Part shown: piece after piece, positions 34,087 through 41,911 of the stretch
Position numbering within the stretch: position 1 is the first letter of the stretch
How the letters are laid out: each line of letters opens with the position of its first letter
NCBI GenBank assembly: GCA_964647255.1
Contig: CAZYGI010000006.1
Location: forward strand, 1-64,000
Direction: 5' to 3'
Origin: CAWJEL01 sp964647255
GTDB lineage: Bacteria; Chloroflexota; Anaerolineae; CG2-30-64-16
Length of the DNA: 64,000 nt
Translations under genes and position numbers: made by a program
The notes under the pieces: generated by a model
What the model saw: the letters and a program-made list of their open reading frames with translations, nothing else
Told to the model about the DNA's origin: nothing
The model's database searches: none

Positions 34087-36285
34087 ATGGGCGAACCGGT
34101 GAAGAGGCGCGTGGATTGGGCCTGGGTCTGGCTGGCGGCGATGCTGCTGCTGGCCCTGGCGTTGCGCGTCCACCGGCTGGGCGGCCAGAGCCTGTGGTAC
34201 GACGAGGCCGTGACCGCCCAGGTGTCGGCCCAGGGCCTCGCCGAGCTGACGCGTTGGACCGCCGATGATATCCAGCCGCCGCTGTACTACTACGCGGTCG
34301 CCGGCTGGACGCGGCTGGCGGGACGGAGCGGGTGGGCGCTGCGCTTCCCGTCGGCGTTCTTCGGCGTGTTGACGGTGGCGCTGCTCTGGGCCGCGGCCCA
34401 GCGGCTGTTTGGCCGGGGCAGACGCGGTCGCTGGGCTGCCGGCATCGCTGGGCTGCTGGCCGCGCTCTCGCCGCTCTATATCTACTACGCCCAGGAAGCG
34501 CGGATGTACACGCTGCTGACCGGTTTGGGCGTGTTGGCGGGGTACGCGCTGCTGCGCACGAACGGAGGGACAGGGGAGCAGGGGGGCGGAGGGGTGGAGG
34601 GCCGGAGGGCCGGAGGAGCGGGCACGGTTTGGTGGGTTGTTTTTGTGCTGGCTTCTGCCGCGATGTTGTACACGCACTACTTTGGCCTCTTCCTGCTGAT
34701 GGCATACGGCATTTGTTGGCTGGCCGGCTGGCTGATCGCTGCGGGCCACGCTACGGCCCATGATTACGCCCGTAGTAACGACCTCAGTCGTTCGGGGCGG
34801 CCCGCAGCGACTGAAGTCGCCGCTGCGAGCCAGGCGACCTCCGGGGCAGCTCCGGCGGCAGTGCGCGGGACCGGCGCACTGCCCGCTTTAGCCGCATTCC
34901 TGGCCTCCATCCTCGCGATCGTCGTGCTGTATCTGCCGTGGCTGCCTGTTCTGCTTAACCGCTACCAGGTGGATCGTTCTTACTGGCAGGGCGCGCTCAA
35001 GCTGAACGAGGCGCTGCGCCACGTGGCGATCAGCTTCACCGCCGCCGCGCCGGAGACGATGCTTGAGGGTGACGCCGTCCGGCTCCTCCCCTGGTTCGGC
35101 CTGGCGCTGATCTTCGCCGCGCTGGCCTTGGCGCTTCTGGGTGCGCGGCGAAACAAGGGAAAGGCCTTGCGCGCCCTTGTTTGCCTGTCCGCTTGTCTCC
35201 TCGTCCCGATCCTCGCCGTCCTCCTCCTCGCGTCGCGTACGCCGAAATTCAACCCGCGCTACCTGATGCTGGCGTCACCGGCGTACCTGTTGATCCTGGC
35301 GGGCGGGATCGGCGCGCTGGTTGGGGACGGGGTGACACGGGGACACGGTGACAGGTTGACACGGCGACGGGAGGATGCGGTGACGCAAGGACGCTCCACG
35401 CTCCACGCTCCACGCCTTGCTCTGGCCGCGTTGCTCACGGCGTTCCTGGTCGCCGTATCGTTCATCTCGCTCCGCAACTGGTTCGCCGACCCGGCGTTCA
35501 CCAAGGCGCAGTGGCGCGAACTGGCGGCGTATGTGCGGCAGGAGCGGACGGCCGACGAGACGGTGCTGCTTGTCTCGGGGCATGCCTACCCGGCGTGGGA
35601 CTATTACGCGGCCGACATCCCGCCGGTCCGCCTGCCTGCGATGGATGTCCTGGACGTGGACGCCCGGCTCGGCTTCGGCGTGGGCGCCGACCTGGCCGCA
35701 GCGCTGGCGGGCAAGTCCGGCGCCTGGCTGATCACGTGGCAGGATGACGTGGTGGACCCGGTCGGCTTTGTGCCCTACTTCCTGGATCGCGCCGGGCGTG
35801 AGCAGGCGGTCCCCCGGCAGTTCTGGCATCTCGGCTTGCGCCACTGGCAGTTGACGCCCGGCGCCACCTATCCGGCCGCGCCGCAGCCGCAGCATGCGGA
35901 CGCCGCAAACTTCGACCACAAGCTGGCGCTGCTCGGCTGGGATGACCCGACGGGCGGGCGGATTACGGTCTACTGGCGCACGCTCAACACGCTGCCGGCA
36001 GACTACCAGGTGTCGCTGATCCTGGAAGATGCCGCAGGCCATGAGGTCGGTCGTTGGGACGGCCGTCCGGCCGGTTATAGCTACCCGACGACCCGCTGGC
36101 GGCCCGGCGAGGAGCTTTTCGGCCGCTACCCGCTGCCGCTGCCCGCCGTCGCGGCGCCGGGTGAGTACTTTGTGACGCTGGCCGTATACGACGACGCTCA
36201 TCCATCCGGCCTCGACCTCCGCGACGTCGCCGACAACCCGGCCGGCAAGCGTGTGCGGCTGGGACCGGTCAGGTTGGCGCCTTAG
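34087..36285 (+). CDS. GT39-like (ArnT/PMT_2) membrane glycosyltransferase
   Basis: 732 residues from ATG 34087; a GTG at 34009 would add 26 residues. The first periplasmic loop has LGGQSLWYDEAVTAQVSAQGL (conserved acidic residues) and DDIQPPLYYYAVAGW, the hallmark of GT39/ArnT enzymes that use polyprenyl-phosphate sugars on the outer face. YAQEARMYTLL follows. About ten helices run to residue 470, then a soluble part with ANFDHKLALLGWDDPTGGRITVYWR and EYFVTLAVYDD, similar to modules in the DUF2079 protein. Four repeat insertions lie in frame (34564-34619, 34748-34835, 35151-35210, 35331-35414), all in loops. Acceptor could be protein or glycan. Confidence 0.86.
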   Translation: MGEPVKRRVDWAWVWLAAMLLLALALRVHRLGGQSLWYDEAVTAQVSAQGLAELTRWTADDIQPPLYYYAVAGWTRLAGRSGWALRFPSAFFGVLTVALLWAAAQRLFGRGRRGRWAAGIAGLLAALSPLYIYYAQEARMYTLLTGLGVLAGYALLRTNGGTGEQGGGGVEGRRAGGAGTVWWVVFVLASAAMLYTHYFGLFLLMAYGICWLAGWLIAAGHATAHDYARSNDLSRSGRPAATEVAAASQATSGAAPAAVRGTGALPALAAFLASILAIVVLYLPWLPVLLNRYQVDRSYWQGALKLNEALRHVAISFTAAAPETMLEGDAVRLLPWFGLALIFAALALALLGARRNKGKALRALVCLSACLLVPILAVLLLASRTPKFNPRYLMLASPAYLLILAGGIGALVGDGVTRGHGDRLTRRREDAVTQGRSTLHAPRLALAALLTAFLVAVSFISLRNWFADPAFTKAQWRELAAYVRQERTADETVLLVSGHAYPAWDYYAADIPPVRLPAMDVLDVDARLGFGVGADLAAALAGKSGAWLITWQDDVVDPVGFVPYFLDRAGREQAVPRQFWHLGLRHWQLTPGATYPAAPQPQHADAANFDHKLALLGWDDPTGGRITVYWRTLNTLPADYQVSLILEDAAGHEVGRWDGRPAGYSYPTTRWRPGEELFGRYPLPLPAVAAPGEYFVTLAVYDDAHPSGLDLRDVADNPAGKRVRLGPVRLAP
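34564..34619. repeat. Degenerate octamer array inside the GT39 gene
   Basis: Seven 8-bp units, mostly GGAGG-initiated (GGAGGGAC, GGAGGGCC twice, GGAGGAGC). Translates to a Gly/Glu/Arg-rich loop (GGTGEQGGGGVEGRRAGG) between two hydrophobic helices. The period is strict although the units differ. Confidence 0.75.
34748..34835. repeat. Palindromic GACT-gaAGTC element inside the GT39 gene
   Basis: Contains AACGACCTCAGTCGTT and GCGACTGAAGTCGC, two near-palindromic cores, with GTAGTAACG and CGCTGCGAG at the edges. The frame stays open, coding for a Ser/Arg/Ala-rich loop. Same family as the element at 1200-1327. Confidence 0.75.
35151..35210. repeat. Short octamer runs in the GT39 gene
   Basis: GAAACAAG and GGAAAGGC are followed at 35176 by pyrimidine-rich units with period 8 (CTTGTTTG, CCTGTCCG, CTTGTCTC). 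The first words recur at 18069 and the second group at 19259. Weaker than the other arrays because hydrophobic codons can mimic it. Confidence 0.45.
35331..35414. repeat. Octamer plus heptamer arrays inside the GT39 gene
   Basis: Eight octamers with a common GA at positions 4-5 of the unit (GGTGACAC, GGGGACAC, GTTGACAC and variants) occupy 35331-35394. Perfect heptamers ACGCTCC x3 plus ACG follow at 35391-35414. The frame is kept, giving an Arg/Thr/Asp-rich loop between two hydrophobic helices. Confidence 0.8.
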
Positions 36286-36314
36286 TTGACGTGACCTTCG
36301 ATTGGTTTTATAGT
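36286..36314 (+). promoter_or_regulatory. Sigma-70-type promoter of the lipoprotein gene
   Basis: TTGACG (36286-36291), exactly 17 bp, TATAGT (36309-36314), beginning immediately after the GT39 stop codon. The ribosome-binding site GGGAGG and the ATG at 36358 follow about 44 bp downstream. One of the best promoter matches in the window. Confidence 0.7.
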
Positions 36315-36357
36315 GGCTGCCGTGGATTTGAGTCAGAGTTTACCTGGGAGGTTCATC

Positions 36358-37668
36358 ATGCGGGTATCTGCCCGTCTATTGATCTTGCTGGCGCTGAGTG
36401 TCGTGCTGCTGGGCGGCTGCGCGTTCGGTCCGCTGCTGTCGAACGTCTCGGTCGCGCCGGACGCGATCTCGCCTAATGCCGACGGGACGGAGGACGTGAC
36501 GCTGATCACGTATCGCATCAACCGCCAGGCGATGGTCTCGATCTATTTTGAGGACGCAAGCGGCGCGCGGCACTATTTCCGGGACGCGGAGCGGCGTTCA
36601 CCGGGCAAGTACACCGTCTATTGGGGCGGCGTGATCAACGATCCGCAGGTGCGCGAGGTTCAAGGGGGCAAGATGCTGGTGGAGAGCCAGGTGCTGCCCG
36701 ATGGCGTCTACACCTGGGTGGTGGAGGCAGTGAACGAGAGCGGGCAGCGCCAGCAGCAACAGGGCCAGATCACGCTGAGCGGCGCGGATACGACCCTGCC
36801 GGAGCTCCACAACTTCACCGTGGTGCCCCAGGTCTTTCGCCCCAATCAGGACGGCCTGGCCGACGACCGCGTGGCGATCTCATATTATCTCACGAAGCAA
36901 GCCCAACGCACGCAGGTCTACCTGGTTTCCGCGGCGACCCGGCCCGGCGAGCCCGAGGTGAAATACCCCATCGCGGAAAAGTCGTCGGTCTCCACAGCCC
37001 TGCCGACCGATGCGGGGTATCACGGCTACGATTACGACGGCGGGGTGGACAACAACGCCGAGCCCCCGCCGAATGGCGATTACATCATCTACGGCGAGGC
37101 CGAGGACAAGGTCGGCAACCGGGTGGTCGTCTCCTCCACGCTGACCATCGAGGAGGGCGGTAAGCCGCGTGCCGAGGTCTCCGGCGGGGAGATTGACTGG
37201 CAGGGCGAGATGGCGCGGGTCGTCGGCGTGCCGCTGGGGCAGACGCTGTGTTTCACTGCGACGGTGCAGAACATCGGCCCGGTGCCCATCCGGACCATCG
37301 GTCCCTGGCCCGGCCAGAAGTACAAGTTCAGCGAGAATTACAATGCGCTGGCCGCGCAATACAACGAGAAATCGTGGTATCAGCAGGCCGGCGTCTGGCG
37401 CTTCGGCATCAACTTCGATACGACCGGGGTGGACTTCCCCTTCCGGTGGGCGATCGGCCGCCAGCAAGACCTGGAGGAGCGCATCATCAACGGCCAGCCA
37501 CAGTACTACCTGCTGCCGGGTAAGCGCGGATTGGTGTCCGGCTGCATCGAGTTCGACCAGAAACCGCCGGTCGGAACGAACTACTGGTGGGGCGGGCTCA
37601 TCCACGAGTTTGTGGGCGTGGTAAACACCGACATTGACCGGATCAGCGTCGTCGTCGGCGCACCGTGA
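36358..37668 (+). CDS. Lipoprotein of unknown function with beta-sandwich domains
   Basis: 436 residues from ATG 36358 with ribosome-binding site GGGAGG. The lipoprotein signal peptide ends in the lipobox LLGGCAFG. Two FlgD/Ig-like beta domains follow, each introduced by a similar phrase: VSVAPDAISPNADGTEDVTLITY and FTVVPQVFRPNQDGLADDRVAIS. The asparagine/aspartate-rich loops NADGTED and NQDGLADD suggest Ca binding, as in FlgD-Ig type domains. The C-terminal 170 residues (GEIDWQGEMARVVGVPLGQTL onward) are a separate domain with NIGPVPIRTIGPWPGQKY and are not assigned. It is expressed from its own promoter inside the glycan cluster; probably surface-anchored. Confidence 0.83.
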   Translation: MRVSARLLILLALSVVLLGGCAFGPLLSNVSVAPDAISPNADGTEDVTLITYRINRQAMVSIYFEDASGARHYFRDAERRSPGKYTVYWGGVINDPQVREVQGGKMLVESQVLPDGVYTWVVEAVNESGQRQQQQGQITLSGADTTLPELHNFTVVPQVFRPNQDGLADDRVAISYYLTKQAQRTQVYLVSAATRPGEPEVKYPIAEKSSVSTALPTDAGYHGYDYDGGVDNNAEPPPNGDYIIYGEAEDKVGNRVVVSSTLTIEEGGKPRAEVSGGEIDWQGEMARVVGVPLGQTLCFTATVQNIGPVPIRTIGPWPGQKYKFSENYNALAAQYNEKSWYQQAGVWRFGINFDTTGVDFPFRWAIGRQQDLEERIINGQPQYYLLPGKRGLVSGCIEFDQKPPVGTNYWWGGLIHEFVGVVNTDIDRISVVVGAP

Positions 37669-37875
37669 CGCGGCGGATGTGGCGACGCGGTGAGTTACTT
37701 TTTCGCGGCGGGCCCTGCACGCGGTGCGCTACAGAGATTCAGCGAATCCTTTGGGTTCCAAGCGGAGCGGTCTTGCGGGCGCACCCCTTTGTCATCCTGA
37801 GGCTGGGCCCCTGACCGTCGTGAGCGGCGTGCCCAGTTTGCGTCTTTGCCATATCCCTGTTCGAGGCCTACAGTG
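37665..37875. other. Intergenic region with repeat fragments
   Basis: After the lipoprotein stop there are four G-initiated octamers (GTGACGCG, GGCGACGC and variants, 37665-37696), then GCGGTGCGCTACAGAG and a fragment of the TCATCCTGAG element (37789-37803). No gene or clear terminator was found. Confidence 0.45.
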
Positions 37876-38973
37876 ATGGATCCTGCCGGGCGGACGCCGC
37901 TGGCGATCATCGTGGTCAGCTACAAGGTACGCGATCTGCTGCGCGCATGCCTGGCCGCGACCTATGCCAGCCTGGCGCTGAGCCCCGAGCTGGACGCGAC
38001 CGTGTGGGTGATTGACAACGCCTCGGCCGACGGCAGCGCCGAGATGGTGGCGGCTGAGTTCCCGCAGACGCACCTCATTGCCAGCCGGGAGAACCTCGGC
38101 TTCGCCGGCGGGAACAACGCGGTGCTGCGCAAGCTGGGGTTTTCTGACGCCGAGGCGCGGAGGGGCGGAGGCGCGGAGGTGCAGAGGAGCGGAGGTGCAG
38201 AGGGAGATGCTCCGCATGAGATCGCTTCATTCTCCCCTCTCCCCTCTCCCCTCTCCCCTCTCAGTGCTTCACGCCCGCAGTGTGTTCTCCTCCTGAACCC
38301 GGACGCCGAGCCGCTGGGGGCTGCGATCGGGCAGATGGCGGGGTTCCTGGCCGCGCATCCACGGGTCGGCGGGGTCGGCGCGCAGCTCCAGTATCCCGAC
38401 GGCAGCTTCCAGCACGGCGCGTTCCGGTTCCCCGACCTGCTTCAGCTTTGGTTCGATCTCTTTCCCCCGCGGCCGCGGCGGCTGCTCGACTCCCGGCTCA
38501 ACGGCCGCTATCCGCGCTCGCTGTACACGGCCGGCCGGCCCTTCCCGGTTGATTTCGCCCTGGGCGCCAGCCTGATGGTGCGCCGCGAGGCGATCGAGGC
38601 CGCCGGGCTGCTGGACGAAGGCTACTTCATGTACGCCGAAGAGGTGGACTGGTGCTGGCGCATCCAGCGGGCCGGGTGGCCGTTCCGCTGCGTGCCCGCA
38701 GCGCGGGTGATTCACCACGGCGGGGCCAGCACGCGGCAGTTCCGGTCGCAGTCGTTCCTGAACCTCTGGCGCAGCCGGCAGCGGCTCTACGGCCGGTTTT
38801 ACGGCCCGCTGCGGCGCCGCCTGGCTGGCTGGATTGTGCAGTTGGGCATGGCCGCGGAGGCGCGCCGCGCGCAGGCCGCGGTCGGTCGGGGCGAGCTTGG
38901 CGCGGAAGAAGCGGACGATCGGGTGGCTGCTGCACAGGAGGTAGTGCGGCTGTTTCGCCGCGTTGGGGGTTGA
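37876..38973 (+). CDS. GT2 glycosyltransferase, rhamnosyltransferase (WbbL)-like
   Basis: 365 residues from ATG 37876 with GAGG upstream. GT-A fold: IIVVSYKVRDLLRACL, VWVIDNASADGSAEMV, then NLGFAGGNNAVLRKLG. In relatives the next block, the DxD-bearing strand VLLLNPDAEPLG, follows after about ten residues; here an extra 40 residues encoded by repeat DNA (38157-38262) separate them. Then GFLAAHPRVGGVGAQLQYPDG, FALGASLMVRREAIEAAGLLDEGYFMYAEEVDWCWR and RVIHHGGAS complete the WbbL-like pattern. The catalytic Asp/Glu residues look intact. A gain or loss of one TCTCCCC heptamer in the insert would shift the frame, so this gene could switch on and off. Confidence 0.9.
   Translation: MDPAGRTPLAIIVVSYKVRDLLRACLAATYASLALSPELDATVWVIDNASADGSAEMVAAEFPQTHLIASRENLGFAGGNNAVLRKLGFSDAEARRGGGAEVQRSGGAEGDAPHEIASFSPLPSPLSPLSASRPQCVLLLNPDAEPLGAAIGQMAGFLAAHPRVGGVGAQLQYPDGSFQHGAFRFPDLLQLWFDLFPPRPRRLLDSRLNGRYPRSLYTAGRPFPVDFALGASLMVRREAIEAAGLLDEGYFMYAEEVDWCWRIQRAGWPFRCVPAARVIHHGGASTRQFRSQSFLNLWRSRQRLYGRFYGPLRRRLAGWIVQLGMAAEARRAQAAVGRGELGAEEADDRVAAAQEVVRLFRRVGG
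38157..38262. repeat. Octamer array and TCTCCCC heptamer tract inside the glycosyltransferase gene
   Basis: Six octamers of the form GCRGAGGN at 38157-38204 (GCGGAGGG, GCGGAGGC, GCAGAGGA). At 38231-38262 there are four perfect TCTCCCC heptamers plus TCTC. They encode RRGGGAEVQRSGGAEG and SPLPSPLSPL. Being a 7-bp perfect repeat in coding sequence, the tract is prone to frame-shifting slippage. Confidence 0.85.
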
Positions 38974-38986
38974 AGACCCGTTGTGG

Positions 38987-38992
38987 TAAGAT
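38987..38992 (+). promoter_or_regulatory. Extended -10 of the restriction-modification genes
   Basis: TGTGGTAAGAT gives TAAGAT with TGG in extended position, 54 bp ahead of the methylase ATG at 39047. The leader includes GGGTAGGG close to the start as ribosome-binding site. No -35 at standard spacing. Confidence 0.4.
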
Positions 38993-39046
38993 ACGAACAG
39001 AATTTCCACCGCGAGATGAATTGGGATCGTATCAGGACGGGTAGGG

Positions 39047-39853
39047 ATGGCGCGTAAGTTAATTGCCTTTGGTTGGTACGGCGGAAAGTACAGTCACCTG
39101 GAATGGCTGCTGGGGTTATTGCCGGAAGCGCATCACTACTGCGAGCCTTTTGGCGGCTCTGCTGCGGTGCTGCTTAATCGCGACCCTGGCCCCGTTGAGA
39201 CCTACAATGATCTTGATGGCGAAGTAGTGAACTTCTTCCGTGTCCTCCGCGAACAGCGGGACGATTTGATTTACGCCATCGGCATGACCCCTTTCTCGCG
39301 CGAGGAATTCCTCGATGCTATCGAAACCAACGGGAACGGGCACGAGTTGACCTCGCTCGAACAGGCCAGGCGTTTCTTTGTGCGCGCCCGGCAGGTGCGC
39401 ACCGGCTTGGCGCAGACCGCGTCCGTGGGGCGGTGGGCCAATTGCCTGCAAACCAGCCGGGCGGGCATGGCCGGCGCGGTCTCACGTTGGTTGGGAAGCG
39501 TCGAAGGGCTGGAGTGGATCGCCACGCGGCTCTTACGCGTTCAGATCGAACACGATACGGCCATCAATGTGATCCAGCGATACGATAGCCCTAACACGCT
39601 TTTCTACTGCGATCCTCCCTACCCCCATGACGCGCGCGGTGATGCGAAGGCTTATCAGTACGAGATGACCGATGCCGAACACCTGCAGTTGTACGAGGTG
39701 CTGTCGCAAGTCAAGGGGAAAGTCGCGATTTCGAGCTATCACTGCGCGTTGATGGACAGCCTGTATCGCGGCTGGAACGTGCATGAAGAAGGCGCCAAGA
39801 AAGCGCATTCCGTCAAAACCGAGCGCACAGAAGTGCTCTGGACCAACTATTGA
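39047..39853 (+). CDS. D12-class N6-adenine DNA methyltransferase
   Basis: 268 residues from ATG 39047. Dam-like alpha-class layout: the AdoMet-binding start FGWYGGKYSHLEWLLGLLP (residues 8-26), EPFGGSAAVLLNR (33-45) and the catalytic DPPY motif IV in LFYCDPPYPHDARG (189-192). Methylates adenine N6 in duplex DNA. It is directly followed by a SacI-like endonuclease gene (stop and next ATG are 20 bp apart), so it should be the protective half of a type II restriction-modification system. The G+C of the pair is visibly lower than in the flanking glycosyltransferases, consistent with horizontal acquisition. Confidence 0.93.
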   Translation: MARKLIAFGWYGGKYSHLEWLLGLLPEAHHYCEPFGGSAAVLLNRDPGPVETYNDLDGEVVNFFRVLREQRDDLIYAIGMTPFSREEFLDAIETNGNGHELTSLEQARRFFVRARQVRTGLAQTASVGRWANCLQTSRAGMAGAVSRWLGSVEGLEWIATRLLRVQIEHDTAINVIQRYDSPNTLFYCDPPYPHDARGDAKAYQYEMTDAEHLQLYEVLSQVKGKVAISSYHCALMDSLYRGWNVHEEGAKKAHSVKTERTEVLWTNY

Positions 39854-39873
39854 ATCCGAGGTCTCGCGTATTT

Positions 39874-41004
39874 ATGGCCAAGAGAACACGAGAAGATCAG
39901 GGATTGGCGTATACATGCAGCGCGTATCTGCGTCAGCGTTGGGAAGAAGTCCAGCGCCGGTTTCAGGAGGCGCTGCCCGATGAACCGCCGGAACCCCTCA
40001 GCGAAGGCCACGAATTGATTCCCTTGATCCGAGAATGCCTTCATAGCCCGGCTTTGACCTATCACTACGTTCTGCCGACGCAACTTCTCGCGAAGGCGGC
40101 AGATCCTTCTCTTGACGCGCACGCTATCCAGGCGGGTTATTATGGTCCGGGCGCCTTTGATGCGCGCACCGTGGCGCATGATGTGATTGTGCCGTTTGAT
40201 CGCGAGAATGAGCGCGTGCTGGGCGGCTCTCCTGAGCCCTACGTCAACAACCCGCTGCGCGTCCCAGGCGTCACCGGCGAATACCGCGCTGCCCAGAAAA
40301 ACAAGGCTGACTGGGACAAGCTGGTGGCAGTCCTGGACGCAGTGGAGGCAAATGGCGACACCGCGTTTGTGCGCTCGGCGTTCGATCAGGTGTTGTTCGA
40401 AATCTATCGGATGCTGGCCGATGTGGCCGTCATCTATCCCACGCCGAACCGGATCAGCCTCGACCGCACCAATCAGTTGATCGGGGACTACCTGGCCGCC
40501 AGGTCGGGCGGGGAGCGCATCGAAGCCATCTGTACGGCGTTGTTTCGCACCATCGGCAGGAAGTTCGGTCTGTTTGATGAGATCAGGCGCGAAAAGGTCA
40601 ATGTTGCGGACAGCCCCTCAGGTCTGTCCGCCGATATCGAATGTTGGTTCGAGGGCGAGATCGTCCTGCTGGTCGAAGTCAAAGACCGTGATCTGACTTT
40701 GGTTCAATTGGACTCGAAGTTGGACAGCGCGCGTGCCAGGCACATCTCCGAGCTTCTTTTCGTCGCGGAGCAGGGGAAAGAAGGCGCGGCGCTAGATACG
40801 ATCAACGCCCGGATTGCCAGCGAGTTTGTCAGCGGCCAGAACGTATACGTGGTCAGGTTCGCGGACTTTTCGCTGGGTATTCTGATCTTGTTTGGCGAAG
40901 ACGGACGCGTGGATTTCCTGCGAGAAGTCGGCGCCGAGTTGGACCGCGTGAATACGCGGATCGAGCACCGCAAGGCATGGGCTGACTTGCTCAAACAGGT
41001 GTGA
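39874..41004 (+). CDS. Type II restriction endonuclease, SacI family (putative)
   Basis: 376 residues from ATG 39874. The block YHYVLPTQLLAKAADPSLD, then GAFDARTVAHDVIVPFDREN and GGSPEPYVNNPLRVPGV, is what I recall of the SacI-type endonuclease family. A plausible PD-(D/E)xK-type core is SADIECWFEGEIVLLVEVKDRD, with Glu and Lys in EVK. SacI itself cuts GAGCTC; that sequence occurs many times in this window (for example near 5329 and 27158), so such sites would need methylation if specificity were the same. The adjacent methylase is N6-adenine type while M.SacI is a cytosine enzyme, so specificity may differ. The gene ends in a 36-bp direct repeat shared with the next gene's start. Confidence 0.75.
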   Translation: MAKRTREDQGLAYTCSAYLRQRWEEVQRRFQEALPDEPPEPLSEGHELIPLIRECLHSPALTYHYVLPTQLLAKAADPSLDAHAIQAGYYGPGAFDARTVAHDVIVPFDRENERVLGGSPEPYVNNPLRVPGVTGEYRAAQKNKADWDKLVAVLDAVEANGDTAFVRSAFDQVLFEIYRMLADVAVIYPTPNRISLDRTNQLIGDYLAARSGGERIEAICTALFRTIGRKFGLFDEIRREKVNVADSPSGLSADIECWFEGEIVLLVEVKDRDLTLVQLDSKLDSARARHISELLFVAEQGKEGAALDTINARIASEFVSGQNVYVVRFADFSLGILILFGEDGRVDFLREVGAELDRVNTRIEHRKAWADLLKQV

Positions 41005-41100
41005 AGTTGATGAATGATTCAGTGCAACGGACGCTGCGCCGGGCCCGGCCCGCGCCGCCCGCACCAAACAGGTATGAAGTTGATGAATGATTCAGTGCAA
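40992..41100. repeat. 36-bp direct repeat at the 3' edge of the restriction-modification pair
   Basis: CAAACAGGTGTGAAGTTGAT at 40992 continues as an identical 36-bp block to 41027, and is found again at 41065-41100 with a single G-to-A difference, a period of 73 bp. The first copy spans the end of the endonuclease gene and a truncated start of the next gene; the second copy carries the functional start. It may be a scar of insertion or a tandem duplication. Confidence 0.9.
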
Positions 41101-41850
41101 CCGGTTCAACTCGCCGTCGTCATTCTCACCAAGAACGCGGCCAAACATATCTCCGATTGCGTCGCGACGCTGGGTTTTGCCGACCGGGTCGTGGTCTTTG
41201 ATTCGTACAGCGACGATGGGACCGTCGAGTTGGCGGCCGCCGCCGGGGCCGAGGTGATCCAGCGGTCCTTTGACAACTTCGCCGGGCAGCGTAACGCCGC
41301 GATGGAAGCCGTGGATGCGCGGTGGATCCTCTTTGTGGACGCCGACGAGCGTATCCCGCCTGAGCTCGCCGCAGAAATCCGGCAGGTGATCGCCGAGCGG
41401 GACGAAGTCGGCTGGTGGGTGCCGCGGCACAATTTCATCGCAGGGCAGCGGGCCGGCCACGGCGGCTTCTATCCGGACTATCAGCTCCGCCTGATGCGCC
41501 GCGACCGGGCGCGCTATGACCCCGCGCGGCCGGTGCACGAGGTGGTGCTGCTCGACGGGCCCGCGGGCAAGCTGACCCACGAAATGATCCACTACAACTA
41601 TGATGATTGGGCGCAGTTCCACGCCAAGCAGCGGCGTTATGCCCGGTTGGAGAGCGAGATCTTGCGCGGGCGGGGAGTGAAACCGTGGCCGCACAAGTTC
41701 ATCCGCCAGCCGCTGCGCGAGTTTTGGCGGCGCTACGTCTCCCTGCAGGGGTATCGCGATGGGGGGCTGGGGCTGAAACTGGCGGTGCTGCTGGGGTATT
41801 ACTACGGCTTCATGCCGCACTGGTATCTGCTGCGCGGCAAGAGGGAGTAG
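41083..41850 (+). CDS. GT2 glycosyltransferase, WaaE/KdtX-like
   Basis: 255 residues from ATG 41083; ATG 41074 or 41014 would extend it through the duplicated segment. Motifs: LAVVILTKNAAKHISDC, VVVFDSYSDDGTVELA, AGQRNAAMEAVDARWILFVDADERIPPEL (DxD), and the later GFYPDYQLRLMRRDRARYD with PVHEVV. These are typical of the WaaE/LPS-core beta-glucosyltransferase branch of GT2. The C-terminal end is amphipathic (LAVLLGYYYGFMPHWYLL), suggesting membrane association. It was probably next to the rhamnosyltransferase-like gene before the restriction-modification genes entered. Acceptor unknown. Confidence 0.91.
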   Translation: MNDSVQPVQLAVVILTKNAAKHISDCVATLGFADRVVVFDSYSDDGTVELAAAAGAEVIQRSFDNFAGQRNAAMEAVDARWILFVDADERIPPELAAEIRQVIAERDEVGWWVPRHNFIAGQRAGHGGFYPDYQLRLMRRDRARYDPARPVHEVVLLDGPAGKLTHEMIHYNYDDWAQFHAKQRRYARLESEILRGRGVKPWPHKFIRQPLREFWRRYVSLQGYRDGGLGLKLAVLLGYYYGFMPHWYLLRGKRE

Positions 41851-41911
41851 GACGCAGACAACGGAACGCACTGTGGTCTGCGTCCTGTGCTTCCGACGGT
41901 CGGCTCGCTCG

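Noticed and set aside
18069..38262. Repeat arrays as CRISPR
   Set aside because: Units are 7-8 bp and contiguous, with no repeat-spacer alternation of about 30 bp and no cas genes in the window.
40992..41100. 36-bp duplication as a transposon target-site duplication
   Set aside because: Both copies are on the same side of the restriction-modification pair; no matching copy at the 5' side near 39000-39047.
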